From Deltaproteobacteria bacterium (GTDB lineage: Bacteria; Desulfobacterota; BSN033; UBA1163), in contig VGSD01000055.1 in assembly GCA_016875155.1 (NCBI GenBank), positions 1 to 11,032 on the forward strand: 11,032 nucleotides of DNA, given 5' to 3'. A model generated the notes under the pieces. It did not search any database. It saw only the letters and a program-made list of their open reading frames with translations, and was not told the DNA's origin. How positions within the stretch are numbered: position 1 is the stretch's first letter; each line of letters begins with the position of its first letter. The translations under genes were made by a program, and so were the position numbers. Below, piece after piece: positions 1 through 6,591 of the stretch.

Positions 1-285
1 CTCTTTCTCACAGAAAAAGGAGTGCGGGTGGTGGGTATTGATGCCTGGAGCTGGGATAGGCCTCTTCCTTTTCTCGCGAAAGAATTCAAAGAAACCGGGG
101 ATTCGAGGGTCATCTGGGAGGCTCACTTTGCAGGGATTGAAATTGGATACTGCCATATGGAGAAGTTGGCGAACTTGTCAGCCATTGGAAGGCCTCATGG
201 ATTTACGGTCTGCTGTTTTCCTATCAACATCAAGAAGGCCAGCGCAGGCTGGGTTAGACCTGTCGCCATCATTGATGAAGAATGA
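1..285 (+). CDS. Cyclase family protein (kynurenine formamidase-like), C-terminal fragment
   Basis: The reading frame is open from the first base and ends at TGA 283-285, so only about 94 C-terminal residues are present; the true start lies outside the window. The visible end carries the pattern I associate with cyclase-family proteins (metal-dependent hydrolases related to arylformamidase): VVGIDAWSWDRP, then FAGIEIGYCHMEKLANL, GRPHGFTVCCFPI and the terminal KKASAGWVRPVAII. The metal-binding HxGTHxDxPxH-type motif of the family would be in the missing N-terminal half and cannot be checked. Family members hydrolyse N-formylkynurenine or other amide or lactone substrates; the substrate here is unknown. 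An internal GTG at 22 could be mistaken for a start, but the homologous-looking sequence LFLTEKG runs upstream of it, so the gene is truncated by the window edge. No intrinsic terminator with a T-run follows. Confidence 0.75.
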   Translation, partial: LFLTEKGVRVVGIDAWSWDRPLPFLAKEFKETGDSRVIWEAHFAGIEIGYCHMEKLANLSAIGRPHGFTVCCFPINIKKASAGWVRPVAIIDEE

Positions 286-360
286 TGAATGCCACTTTTG
301 AATAGTCAATTTTAAGGTCAATCAGGAGGCCCTGGGCAGGTGTGGCCTGATAGGCTGGCC

Positions 361-461
361 TTGAAGCCGTACTGGGGAAAACCCGCTGTATGGGATTTTA
401 GGAGGGGCGATGGAAACGCCGGCATCATTCAAGCCCGGACCGCGCTATCGTCCTACCCGAC
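361..461 (+). mobile_element. Possible group II intron 3' remnant (domain V and VI-like folds)
   Basis: Bases 363-398 resemble group II intron domain V. An AGC triad occurs in GAAGCCGTA. CCGTA (367-371) pairs with TATGG (389-393), extended by C372-G388. A two-base bulge CT (386-387) sits on the 3' side, as in real domain V, and an upper stem TGGG/CCCG (373-376/382-385) is capped by an A-rich loop. Immediately downstream a domain VI-like hairpin forms: TAGGA (399-403) with TCCTA (451-455) and CGATGG (408-413) with CTATCG (445-450). The segment ends CCTACCCGAC, fitting the AY 3' end of group II introns, and A455 lies 7 bases from that end, where a branch-point A is expected. No intron-encoded reverse transcriptase or 5' domains are seen. 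The lower part of the domain V stem is imperfect (mismatch or bulge GA at 394-395). If real, it is a 5'-truncated, inactive copy. Confidence 0.42.
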
Positions 462-589
462 GTGCCAAAGCCGGGTCGTCCTGGTGGTAATCAACTGGTG
501 GGCCCGGTTCCAACAGTGGAGCGAGATTTCGACTCGCCTCTGAGTCGGGAGCTGTTGGCAGGAAACTTCCACCTGCGACGGTATAGATG

Positions 590-624
590 AAAAAAAGGCC
601 AGCGCACCACACGATGCGCTGGCC
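590..624 (-). terminator. Intrinsic terminator of the PEP-CTERM gene
   Basis: A perfect 10-bp stem GGCCAGCGCA (597-606) / TGCGCTGGCC (615-624) with an 8-base loop. Read on the minus strand it is followed directly by seven T residues (complement of A 590-596). It lies 30 bases beyond the stop of the minus-strand PEP-CTERM gene. The GC-rich stem and uninterrupted U-run make this the strongest terminator in the window. Confidence 0.9.
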
Positions 625-653
625 CAACTTTAAGTCTGACGAACGCTGAAAGG

Positions 654-1355
654 CTACCGTTTCCTCCGCGCCAGGGCAGCAAGTCCAAACAGTCCTGATC
701 CCACCAGGACCAGCGAAGAGGGTTCGGGGACCTGCGCTATCTTGCCACCCTCGATCCAACCACTGTCGTTCCCGCTAGTTCCGATCCCCTGGATGTGGGC
801 AGCAGCGTTGAATCCGGTTTTTCCTACCGGTCCGTTCACGCTTGTGAAATCGAAGTCCGCCGTTGTTAACCCCAGCCCTATCCACTCCAGGACGAACGTC
901 TCTCCGGCGGTGAAAGTATCACCCGGAGGCGGGAGATTGAGTCGAAAATCGAAGAAGCCGTCGCCATCTGGTTTCCATTGGTCATTACCGGAACTCATGC
1001 TATTCCATGCTGTTTGCGTGCCTAACCCAGTCCCGATGGCAGTTGGACTGAACACGGCTGCGTTCTTGGAAGGGTCGAAGTTCCAATAGACTCCGGTATT
1101 GAATTCAGTGCCGACAAGCCCGACATTTTCGATCGTCAGCCTCACCCCACCTACTATGTCCAAAAAGGTCAGTGTCACCCAAGGAGCAGTCCCTGCGGGA
1201 GGGGTTGCGCCGCTAAACTCATTGTCCAAGTAAAAGGTTAGCGTGTCAGCCGAAGCAGGCAACGCGACCAATCCCAACAAGGCAAATGCAAACACAAACC
1301 TCGTGGCCATCCTCATCATCGGACTCTTCCTTTCACGGTATTTGTAACGTTTCAT
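654..1355 (-). CDS. PEP-CTERM sorting domain protein (exported)
   Basis: A 233-residue exported protein of unknown specific function. The start at 1355 is chosen because a near-ideal Shine-Dalgarno GGAGGAGGT (1368-1360) lies 4 bases upstream; the frame can be extended nine codons to 1382 but that start has no such site. N-terminus: a positively charged n-region (KRYKYRERK), a hydrophobic core at about residues 19-33 and a signal peptidase site A-S-A at 34-36. The body is beta-rich with a TLTFYLDNEFSG opening and many Gly, Thr and Phe. C-terminus: VPEP at 209-212, a hydrophobic stretch LVLVGSGLFGLAALA and a basic RRKR tail, the tripartite PEP-CTERM signal. In this family the tail is recognised by an exosortase and the protein reaches the envelope or matrix, usually in exopolysaccharide-producing bacteria. 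No exosortase or polysaccharide gene is in the window. It is monocistronic, with its own sigma-54-type promoter and terminator. Confidence 0.93.
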   Translation of the reverse strand: MKRYKYRERKSPMMRMATRFVFAFALLGLVALPASADTLTFYLDNEFSGATPPAGTAPWVTLTFLDIVGGVRLTIENVGLVGTEFNTGVYWNFDPSKNAAVFSPTAIGTGLGTQTAWNSMSSGNDQWKPDGDGFFDFRLNLPPPGDTFTAGETFVLEWIGLGLTTADFDFTSVNGPVGKTGFNAAAHIQGIGTSGNDSGWIEGGKIAQVPEPSSLVLVGSGLFGLAALARRKR

Positions 1356-1359
1356 AATT

Positions 1360-1368
1360 ACCTCCTCC
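1360..1368 (-). promoter_or_regulatory. Shine-Dalgarno deciding the PEP-CTERM start
   Basis: GGAGGAGGT on the minus strand, 4 bases before ATG 1355-1353. It supports the start at residue MKRYKY rather than the upstream ATG at 1382 or the internal Met residues 13, 14 and 16. Confidence 0.85.
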
Positions 1369-1400
1369 GTTTGACTTAGCACCTTCGAAAAAAGGTATTA

Positions 1401-1416
1401 AGCAATTATCATACCA
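1401..1416 (-). promoter_or_regulatory. Sigma-54 (RpoN) type -24/-12 promoter of the PEP-CTERM gene
   Basis: Minus strand TGGTAT-GATAA-TTGCT: the invariant GG and GC dinucleotides are exactly 10 bases apart, and the -12 element TTGCT fits the TTGCW consensus. The -24 element is TGGTAT against consensus TGGCAC. Transcription would start near 1391, giving a 5' leader of about 36 bases that contains the strong Shine-Dalgarno. Established knowledge: PEP-CTERM genes in several bacteria are controlled by the PrsK/PrsR two-component system with RpoN, so this promoter class fits the gene. An upstream enhancer site for the activator would be expected in 1430-1830 but is not identified with confidence. 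Confidence 0.68.
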
Positions 1417-1832
1417 TATTTTATCTATTTGTTTTTAAAGGACTATTTATTTTTGCGCTGAATTTCAGAAGAGTAAAATTGTAAATACTCCCGACACTTC
1501 CTAATAAGATTTGAGAGCTAAACATATAAGATATAATAATCTCAAGGACATAGTTGATTATTTTGAAATTGTAAGGAAATCGGACGTATTTCACGGCTTT
1601 TACATAAATTTACAACTTAAATTGGATACTCTTCTGTAATATTACTTACTGTCCTTAAGAATGCACCTATCTGCTATCTATATGCTGTTTTTAGACTTCT
1701 GAAAATGTTTGAATTGGATTTTCATATATTGAACCAGCATGCATCATTCCTACCGGAAATCTTCGATTCCTGAAGCATGCCTCTTTTGCGCAGTAGCAGT
1801 GTTGTCTTTCAAATGGAGGGGTGGTTGATAGC
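1417..1832. other. AT-rich intergenic region with small repeats, no gene seen
   Basis: This stretch of about 415 bases lies upstream of the PEP-CTERM gene and downstream of the cupin gene (both on the minus strand). No credible coding frame is seen. Structured elements: CAGAAGAGTA at 1466-1475 recurs in inverted orientation at 1627-1636; GAGTA/TACTC (1471-1475/1486-1490) brackets TTGTAAA, and TTGTAA-type words recur near 1479, 1568 and (inverted) 1609; TTGAGA/TCTCAA form an inverted repeat at 1511-1516/1540-1545; AGCATGC is directly repeated at 1736-1742 and 1774-1780. Some could be activator binding sites for the sigma-54 promoter; none is recognisable as a named site. No clear terminator for the cupin gene is seen. 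Confidence 0.5.
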
Positions 1833-2225
1833 TTAACTCAAGTCGATTTTATGGGTGTCTTCCCTTTCGTAAACCTGAGGACTGTATTCGACGACCAGTG
1901 TGTCTTCCAAACCCAGAAAAAGATGGCCACAGCGGGGCTTCACCCTTATTCTATCTCCTTTTTCCAGGATCTTTTCTTCCTTTTGAAGTGTGTCCATATC
2001 AAGAAATATCGCTTTTATCTTTCCCTCAAAGACATAAAAAATTTCTTCCTTCTGTTCATGGTAATGGTTGCCCCTTGAAAACCCCTGTCTGATCTCAAAA
2101 GCAGCTATGTGGAGCATTGCCTCCTGATAGGAAATCTGGACGAACTCCCCTCTTTCCTCATTCCACCTCTTTGCTCCAGGGATTTCCTTTGTGTCAGGCA
2201 GTCTCTCAATGATCACTTTATCCAT
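1833..2225 (-). CDS. Cupin domain protein
   Basis: A 130-residue single-domain cupin starting at ATG 2225 (MDKVIIERLPD), preceded by a weak purine-rich AAGAGAAG. An in-frame GTG at 2246 would add seven residues (MRYQEKF); which start is used is uncertain. Cupin motif 1 is GNHYHEQKEEIFYVFEGKI, with the two His and the Glu that normally bind a metal (the GxHxH-(x)-E pattern). Motif 2 is GDRIRVKPRCGHLFLGLEDTLVVEYSP, with one His in the expected place. The C-terminus EYSPQVYEREDTHKIDL resembles small cupins found near nucleotide-sugar and dTDP-rhamnose epimerase-like genes, but no sugar genes are adjacent here, so the substrate is unknown. It stands alone between opposing or unrelated genes. The family includes metalloenzymes and small-molecule binding proteins. 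Confidence 0.85.
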   Translation of the reverse strand: MDKVIIERLPDTKEIPGAKRWNEERGEFVQISYQEAMLHIAAFEIRQGFSRGNHYHEQKEEIFYVFEGKIKAIFLDMDTLQKEEKILEKGDRIRVKPRCGHLFLGLEDTLVVEYSPQVYEREDTHKIDLS

Positions 2226-2242
2226 AAACTTCTCTTGATACC

Positions 2243-2383
2243 TCACCTGCCTGCCCTGCTTGACACAGGGGGCGCAGGCAGTTTAAAAAAAATGATTACA
2301 AAGATATAATCGGATAGCCGGCTTGTTTCCAGGATTCGACACCGTTTTGATAAACTTTTCCGTTCCATCATTTTTAAAGACAT
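2243..2383 (-). CDS. Doubtful 46-codon leader ORF upstream of the cupin gene
   Basis: On the minus strand a GGAGGTG lies 3 bases before ATG 2383. The short frame begins MSLKMMERKSLSKR, has a hydrophobic DYIFVIIFF near the middle, and stops at TGA 2245-2243, overlapping the alternative GTG start of the cupin gene as GTGA. That geometry would allow translational coupling. The peptide resembles nothing I know, and its last third is encoded by the hairpin 2247-2281, so it may only be leader RNA. Low confidence. Confidence 0.2.
   Translation of the reverse strand: MSLKMMERKSLSKRCRILETSRLSDYIFVIIFFKLPAPPVSSRAGR
2247..2281. repeat. Strong GC-rich hairpin upstream of the cupin gene
   Basis: CTGCCTGC (2247-2254) pairs perfectly with GCAGGCAG (2274-2281). 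Inside it CCTG/CAGG (about 2255-2258/2266-2269) extends the stem around a short loop. In the cupin transcript (minus strand) this hairpin would sit about 20 bases before ATG 2225 and directly abut GTG 2246, so it could affect initiation. There is no U-run on the 3' side on either strand, so it is not an ordinary terminator for a gene in the window. Confidence 0.55.
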
Positions 2384-2496
2384 CTTCACCTCCGTGACAA
2401 AAATGCTTAACAATTTTATTATTACCTTATCCATTCTCATTTTCAATGACACCTCAACAAGAGTGGATGAAAGGTTCATGAAAGAGCCAATTTAAA

Positions 2497-5400
2497 ATGA
2501 TTATTCTCCATGCAACCTTTCTTGAAAGAGTATTTTCCCTGTGGGGAGAAAAACCCGATGAACCTGAAGTCTCAGCCGCTAAAAAACCGAAAAATAAGCT
2601 GAAACATCGTCAAGCGAAACCAGTATCCCTTTGCTATGATGCAGGCGCTGAGAAATTATCTTTGGTTCTCAAAGAAATCGGCCTGGGGTTTAAAGTCACC
2701 GCAAAATCCATTCGACCGATGGTTGCATGGCTTCCAACCATAGACAATCAACCTGTCCCTTCCTCACGACTCATTGGTGAGTTTCCGGAATCAACCACTC
2801 AGGCAACGTTGGCTCCATGGAAAGTGACCGTCGTTCAATTCCCTTTCGAAAAGGGAATTGAATTTTTATGTCGCTGCATCGGCAAGCAGACCCTGGGACC
2901 GGGGATGATTGTAGGAAAGGACCTATCTTTCTGGACAATGGCTTTGCGGTTTGCTGGCGCAGTTGCAACAAAGGGTCAGTTTCTTCCAGACATAAACGAT
3001 CTTCATGGGATCCCGCAGGCTCGCTGGAGGTCGTTCCTCTCCGGGTTAGAGAGTGAAAGGCTTTCAAATCTTGCCAAGTTGATACCAGCTGTTGCACGGG
3101 CATTGAGCCTCAAAGATGCTTCATCCCCCACTGTCTCTTCCATCACGCTTCTCTCCGAATTTATTGACAGCGCCGTAGATTATCTTATTCGATCCACAGG
3201 AAGAGATGATTTCGAACACGCCCTCACTGCAAAACGCCGCTCCTTGAAGGCGATGGATGGTTTTTACAGCAGCCATGATCAATGGCTTCATGCATTGCGT
3301 TCACACGACGGCAGAATGGAGGGAAAGTCTGCAGAGTTGGATCAACTTACAAATCACTTGAAAAATTGGATCCGTCCGATATCGGTCTCCGCTGCTTCAC
3401 CGTTCCGTCTCTGCTTTCGTGTTGAAGAACCCGACGATGGAAATGACAAATGGTATGTCCGGTACCTTCTGCAGGCCAATCACGATCCAAGCCTGCTGAT
3501 CCCGGCTGAAAGGGTCTGGAAAGGGAGAGAGATCTTGCCATTGGCAAATAAGAACTTCAACTCTCATGAATACCTTCTGCTCTCTCTCGGTCAGGCATCC
3601 GGAATTTGCCCTCATATCGAGGCCAGTTTGAGGACACCTGGGCCCTCAGGATACCGGCTCGATGCTAAGGGAGCTTACGAATTTCTCACACTGAAGGCAT
3701 CGACCCTCGAACAGTCTGGCTTTGGGGTCATGCTGCCGGCATGGTGGACGCGCAAGGGGACAAAACTCCACCTTACAGCCCGGGCGCATGTGAAGACACC
3801 CGAGATGCAAAGTAGAAGCGGCCTCTCTCTCGACCAGATTGTTCAGTTCGATTGGGAAGTGGCCCTGGGCAGTGAAAAACTCTCTTTTGAAGAACTCCAG
3901 AAACTGGCGAAATTCAAAGCTCCTCTAGTGAAGGTTCGCGGTCAGTGGGTTCTTCTCGATGCAGAAGAGATTCAGGCGGTAATCCAGTCCTGGAAAAAGA
4001 AGGCAATGGAACAGACGACCCTCCGGGAAGTTGTCCGAATGGCCCTGGGAGGAGAAAAAGGTCTTGGCAATATCCCGGTTGAAGGAATCTCAGCATCAGG
4101 CTGGATCGCCAATCTTTTTAAGGAACTGGAGGGGAAGAGTCCATTTCAGGAGCTACCCCAACCCAGAGCTTTCCAGGGAACGCTCCGGCCCTATCAGAGG
4201 CGCGGTTATTCCTGGTTGAGTTTTCTCAGGCAGTGGGGGTTGGGAGCATGTCTGGCCGATGACATGGGATTGGGCAAGACCATCCAGGCATTGGCTCTTA
4301 TTCAGAAGGATTGGGAATCAGGGGAACGACGTCCTGTGCTCCTCATCTGTCCCACATCTGTCGTCAATAACTGGCAAAAAGAGGCCAGCCGCTTCACTCC
4401 GGAAATTCCCGTCATGGTTCATCATGGAATCGAAAGAACAAAGGGCGAAGCTTTCACAGCAGAGGCCAAGGAGCATGCCATTATAATCTCAAGCTACGCC
4501 TTACTGAACCGCGATGTCGAGACCTTTAAAGATCTCCAGTGGGCCGGAGTCATTCTTGACGAAGCTCAGAATATCAAGAATCCTGAGACCAAACAAGCCA
4601 GGGCCGCAAGGGTTATACAAGCAGGCTACCGTATCGCCCTTACGGGCACGCCGGTTGAGAATAATGTGGGGGATCTCTGGTCTATCATGGAGTTTCTCAA
4701 TGCCGGGCTTCTTGGAACCCAGACAGAGTTCAAGAACAGGTTTTTTATTCCTATCCAGGCAGCCAGGGACCCTGAAGCCTCCGAAAGGTTAAAGCGCCTT
4801 ACTGGCCCCTTCATCCTTCGTCGACTCAAAACCGATAAGACGATCATTAACGACCTTCCGGAAAAGATGGAGATGAAAGTCTTTTGCACTTTAACCAAAG
4901 AGCAGGCCTCACTCTACGAAGCCGTTGTAAAAGAGACCATGGAAGCGCTGGATGAAACCGAAGGCATCCAGCGGAAGGGGGTTGTCTTAGCAACGCTTTT
5001 GAAGCTGAAGCAGGTTTGCAACCATCCAGCCCACTTTTTAGGCGACCATTCCCCTATCCCCAGCCGCTCAGGTAAGCTTACCCGTCTGACCGAGATGGCA
5101 GAAGAGATGGTGGAAGTGGGGGATCATGCTCTTATCTTTACCCAGTTTTCAGAAATGGGCGCAATCCTCCAGAAACATCTCCAGGAAATATTCGGCCGCG
5201 AAGTCCTCTTCCTCCACGGAGGAACCCCTAAGAAGCATCGTGATCAGATGGTCGAGCGTTTTCAGGCACAGGAGGACGCTCCATTCCTTTTTATCCTCTC
5301 TCTTAAAGCGGGCGGCACCGGTTTAAACCTGACACGGGCCAATCACGTTTTCCATTTCGACCGCTGGTGGAACCCGGCTGTTGAAAACCAGGCAACAGAC

Positions 5401-5610
5401 AGGGCTTTCCGCATCGGTCAGAAGAAGAAGGTTGAAGTCCACAAATTTATCTGCGCAGGCACGCTTGAAGAAAAGATCGATGAAATGATCGAGCGGAAGA
5501 AGGAGGTCGCTGAAAGAGTGATTGGAACAGGCGAAGCCTGGTTGACCGAACTTTCCACAGCTGAGTTGAAAAACCTTTTCAGCCTGCGGAAAGAGGCGAT
5601 AGGAGATTAG
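2497..5610 (+). CDS. SNF2-family DEAD-like ATPase/helicase with bacterial SNF2-associated N-terminal region
   Basis: A 1037-residue protein of the SWI2/SNF2 superfamily 2 ATPases, expected to translocate on double-stranded DNA and remodel DNA-protein or RNA polymerase complexes in the cytoplasm. Start at ATG 2497 (MIILHATFLERVFSLWGE) matches the usual opening of this family; the Shine-Dalgarno is weak. Residues about 1-550 form the long bacterial N-terminal region, with a SNF2-associated segment (DUF3670-like) around 400-530 (GVMLPAWW, RGQWVLLD). The motor starts at LRPYQ 563-567. Motif I is DDMGLGKT 588-595, motif II DEAQ 688-691 and motif III ALTGTP 714-719. In the second RecA lobe, FLHGGTPKKHRD leads to SLKAGGTG 935-942 and motif VI QATDRAFRIGQ 965-975, with arginine-finger candidates R969 and R972. 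All catalytic motifs are intact. The stop is one base before the SWIM gene, indicating an operon and a functional partnership; Bacillus YwqA/YwqB is a known comparable pair. Confidence 0.95.
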   Translation: MIILHATFLERVFSLWGEKPDEPEVSAAKKPKNKLKHRQAKPVSLCYDAGAEKLSLVLKEIGLGFKVTAKSIRPMVAWLPTIDNQPVPSSRLIGEFPESTTQATLAPWKVTVVQFPFEKGIEFLCRCIGKQTLGPGMIVGKDLSFWTMALRFAGAVATKGQFLPDINDLHGIPQARWRSFLSGLESERLSNLAKLIPAVARALSLKDASSPTVSSITLLSEFIDSAVDYLIRSTGRDDFEHALTAKRRSLKAMDGFYSSHDQWLHALRSHDGRMEGKSAELDQLTNHLKNWIRPISVSAASPFRLCFRVEEPDDGNDKWYVRYLLQANHDPSLLIPAERVWKGREILPLANKNFNSHEYLLLSLGQASGICPHIEASLRTPGPSGYRLDAKGAYEFLTLKASTLEQSGFGVMLPAWWTRKGTKLHLTARAHVKTPEMQSRSGLSLDQIVQFDWEVALGSEKLSFEELQKLAKFKAPLVKVRGQWVLLDAEEIQAVIQSWKKKAMEQTTLREVVRMALGGEKGLGNIPVEGISASGWIANLFKELEGKSPFQELPQPRAFQGTLRPYQRRGYSWLSFLRQWGLGACLADDMGLGKTIQALALIQKDWESGERRPVLLICPTSVVNNWQKEASRFTPEIPVMVHHGIERTKGEAFTAEAKEHAIIISSYALLNRDVETFKDLQWAGVILDEAQNIKNPETKQARAARVIQAGYRIALTGTPVENNVGDLWSIMEFLNAGLLGTQTEFKNRFFIPIQAARDPEASERLKRLTGPFILRRLKTDKTIINDLPEKMEMKVFCTLTKEQASLYEAVVKETMEALDETEGIQRKGVVLATLLKLKQVCNHPAHFLGDHSPIPSRSGKLTRLTEMAEEMVEVGDHALIFTQFSEMGAILQKHLQEIFGREVLFLHGGTPKKHRDQMVERFQAQEDAPFLFILSLKAGGTGLNLTRANHVFHFDRWWNPAVENQATDRAFRIGQKKKVEVHKFICAGTLEEKIDEMIERKKEVAERVIGTGEAWLTELSTAELKNLFSLRKEAIGD

Positions 5611-5611
5611 G

Positions 5612-6514
5612 ATGGGTTACTGGAGAGATGATTATTTCTTATGGGGGCGCAGAAGGTCTTCTGTCCCGCGTGAAGCCAAGGGGGGGATAAAAGCCCAGTC
5701 CAAACATGGCACATTCGGCGAAAGCTGGTGGGCGAAACGTTGGATCGCTGTGCTTGAGAGCTTTAATATTGGAGCAAGGCTGGGCAGAGGCCGGTCCTAT
5801 GCAAGAAGAGGCCAAGTTCTCTCTATCGAGATAGAAAAAGGGGAGGTTCTCGCAAAAGTTCAGGGATCGCGGCCTAAACCTTACCATATCAAATTGGAGA
5901 TTAAAACCCTCTCTGTTTCGGATTGGCGGAAACTGGCCAAAATCTTGTCTGGCCAAGCTATCTTCTCAGCAAAACTCCTGATGGGGGAGATGCCTCTTGA
6001 TATTGAGAAAGTTTTCAGAGAGGCAGGCCTGTCTCTCTTTCCGGAGAAGCCTAAGGACCTTAAGACAGCCTGCTCTTGTCCGGACTGGTCAAACCCGTGC
6101 AAGCATATTGCTGCAGTCTACTACCTGTTGGCTGAGGAGTTTGAACGTGACCCATTTTTAATTTTTAAACTCCGTGGAATGAATCGTGAAGATCTGATCC
6201 ATATGTTAAGTGGGACCGATAAAAAAACTATCCGAAAGCAAGTTAAGCCGAAACAGAAAACCCTCCCTAATGAAGAAGAGGGATTGACCTCTGATATTTC
6301 CAAATTCTGGAATGGCGAGTCCCTCCCCGACGATTTCTTCGGGGAGGTTCGCATTCCATCTATAGCGGCAGCCCTGCCCAAAAGGCTGGGGAGTTTTCCT
6401 TTTTGGAGAGGCGAAGAAAAATTCCTGGATGTGATGGAATTGATTTATGCAAAGGCCTCATCCGTTGGATTAAAAGTATTTCTCGGCGAACAGATGTGGA
6501 AGGAACAGATCTGA
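5612..6514 (+). CDS. SWIM zinc-finger protein, partner of the SNF2 ATPase
   Basis: A 300-residue protein. ATG 5612 is preceded by AGGAG 5601-5605 (6-base spacing) lying inside the last codons of the SNF2 gene, so translation is probably coupled. The N-terminal part (GTFGESWWAKRWIAVLESF, residues 34-52) and the basic, Arg-rich stretch following (RLGRGRSYARRGQV) are typical of bacterial SWIM proteins found beside SNF2 genes. The SWIM finger is CSCPDWSNPCKH at 154-165, the CxCx6CxH zinc-binding pattern, continuing into IAAVYYLLAEEFERDPF. SWIM domains are predicted to bind DNA or proteins. Residues about 205-240 are a basic linker (KKTIRKQVKPKQK), and the last 60 residues form a less conserved C-terminal module. 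Established knowledge: SWIM domains were first noted partly through this operonic association with SWI2/SNF2 ATPases. The role is probably to target or regulate the ATPase; the cellular process is unknown. Confidence 0.92.
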   Translation: MGYWRDDYFLWGRRRSSVPREAKGGIKAQSKHGTFGESWWAKRWIAVLESFNIGARLGRGRSYARRGQVLSIEIEKGEVLAKVQGSRPKPYHIKLEIKTLSVSDWRKLAKILSGQAIFSAKLLMGEMPLDIEKVFREAGLSLFPEKPKDLKTACSCPDWSNPCKHIAAVYYLLAEEFERDPFLIFKLRGMNREDLIHMLSGTDKKTIRKQVKPKQKTLPNEEEGLTSDISKFWNGESLPDDFFGEVRIPSIAAALPKRLGSFPFWRGEEKFLDVMELIYAKASSVGLKVFLGEQMWKEQI

Positions 6515-6540
6515 TCCTATCAGATTTTCTTGTTGTTTTA
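6509..6540 (+). terminator. Probable intrinsic terminator of the SNF2-SWIM operon
   Basis: A perfect 7-bp inverted repeat ATCTGAT (6509-6515) / ATCAGAT (6519-6525) with a 3-base loop is followed by a T-rich tract, TTTCTTGTTGTTTT. The stem overlaps the SWIM stop codon (6512-6514). The stem is AT-rich, so termination may be partial. Confidence 0.5.
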
Positions 6541-6591
6541 TTATGAAGAATATGATATTTATTTCATCGTTCAGAAAGTTAAGAGGGGTTG

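Larger units (their letters stand above)
286..653. other. Intergenic region with no confident gene
   Basis: This 368-base gap separates the cyclase gene (+) from the PEP-CTERM gene (-), which converge on it. It contains a possible group II intron 3' remnant (about 361-461, listed separately), a short hairpin GACTC-N6-GAGTC near 533-548, and the minus-strand terminator at 590-624. Open frames in the gap (340-543 on +, 445-759 on -) show no recognisable protein. A 26-codon frame at 410-490 (+) has a good AGGAGGGG upstream, but the same bases form the predicted domain VI-like hairpin, so I do not call it a gene. Confidence 0.6.

Noticed and set aside
340..543. Plus-strand open frame of 67 codons
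   Set aside because: It coincides with the structured intron-like segment and shows no protein-like pattern.
445..759. Minus-strand open frame of 104 codons
   Set aside because: It runs through the terminator and the end of the PEP-CTERM gene, has no recognisable motif and no credible ribosome binding site.
742..1089. Plus-strand open frame of 115 codons
   Set aside because: Antisense shadow of the PEP-CTERM gene, which has signal peptide, sorting tail, promoter and terminator.
1736..1780. AGCATGC repeats as a cupin terminator
   Set aside because: The stem would be only six pairs with a long loop and no U-run on the minus strand.
2247..2281. GC-rich hairpin as an intrinsic terminator
   Set aside because: No U-run follows the stem on either strand; the A-tract lies on the wrong side for the only adjacent gene.
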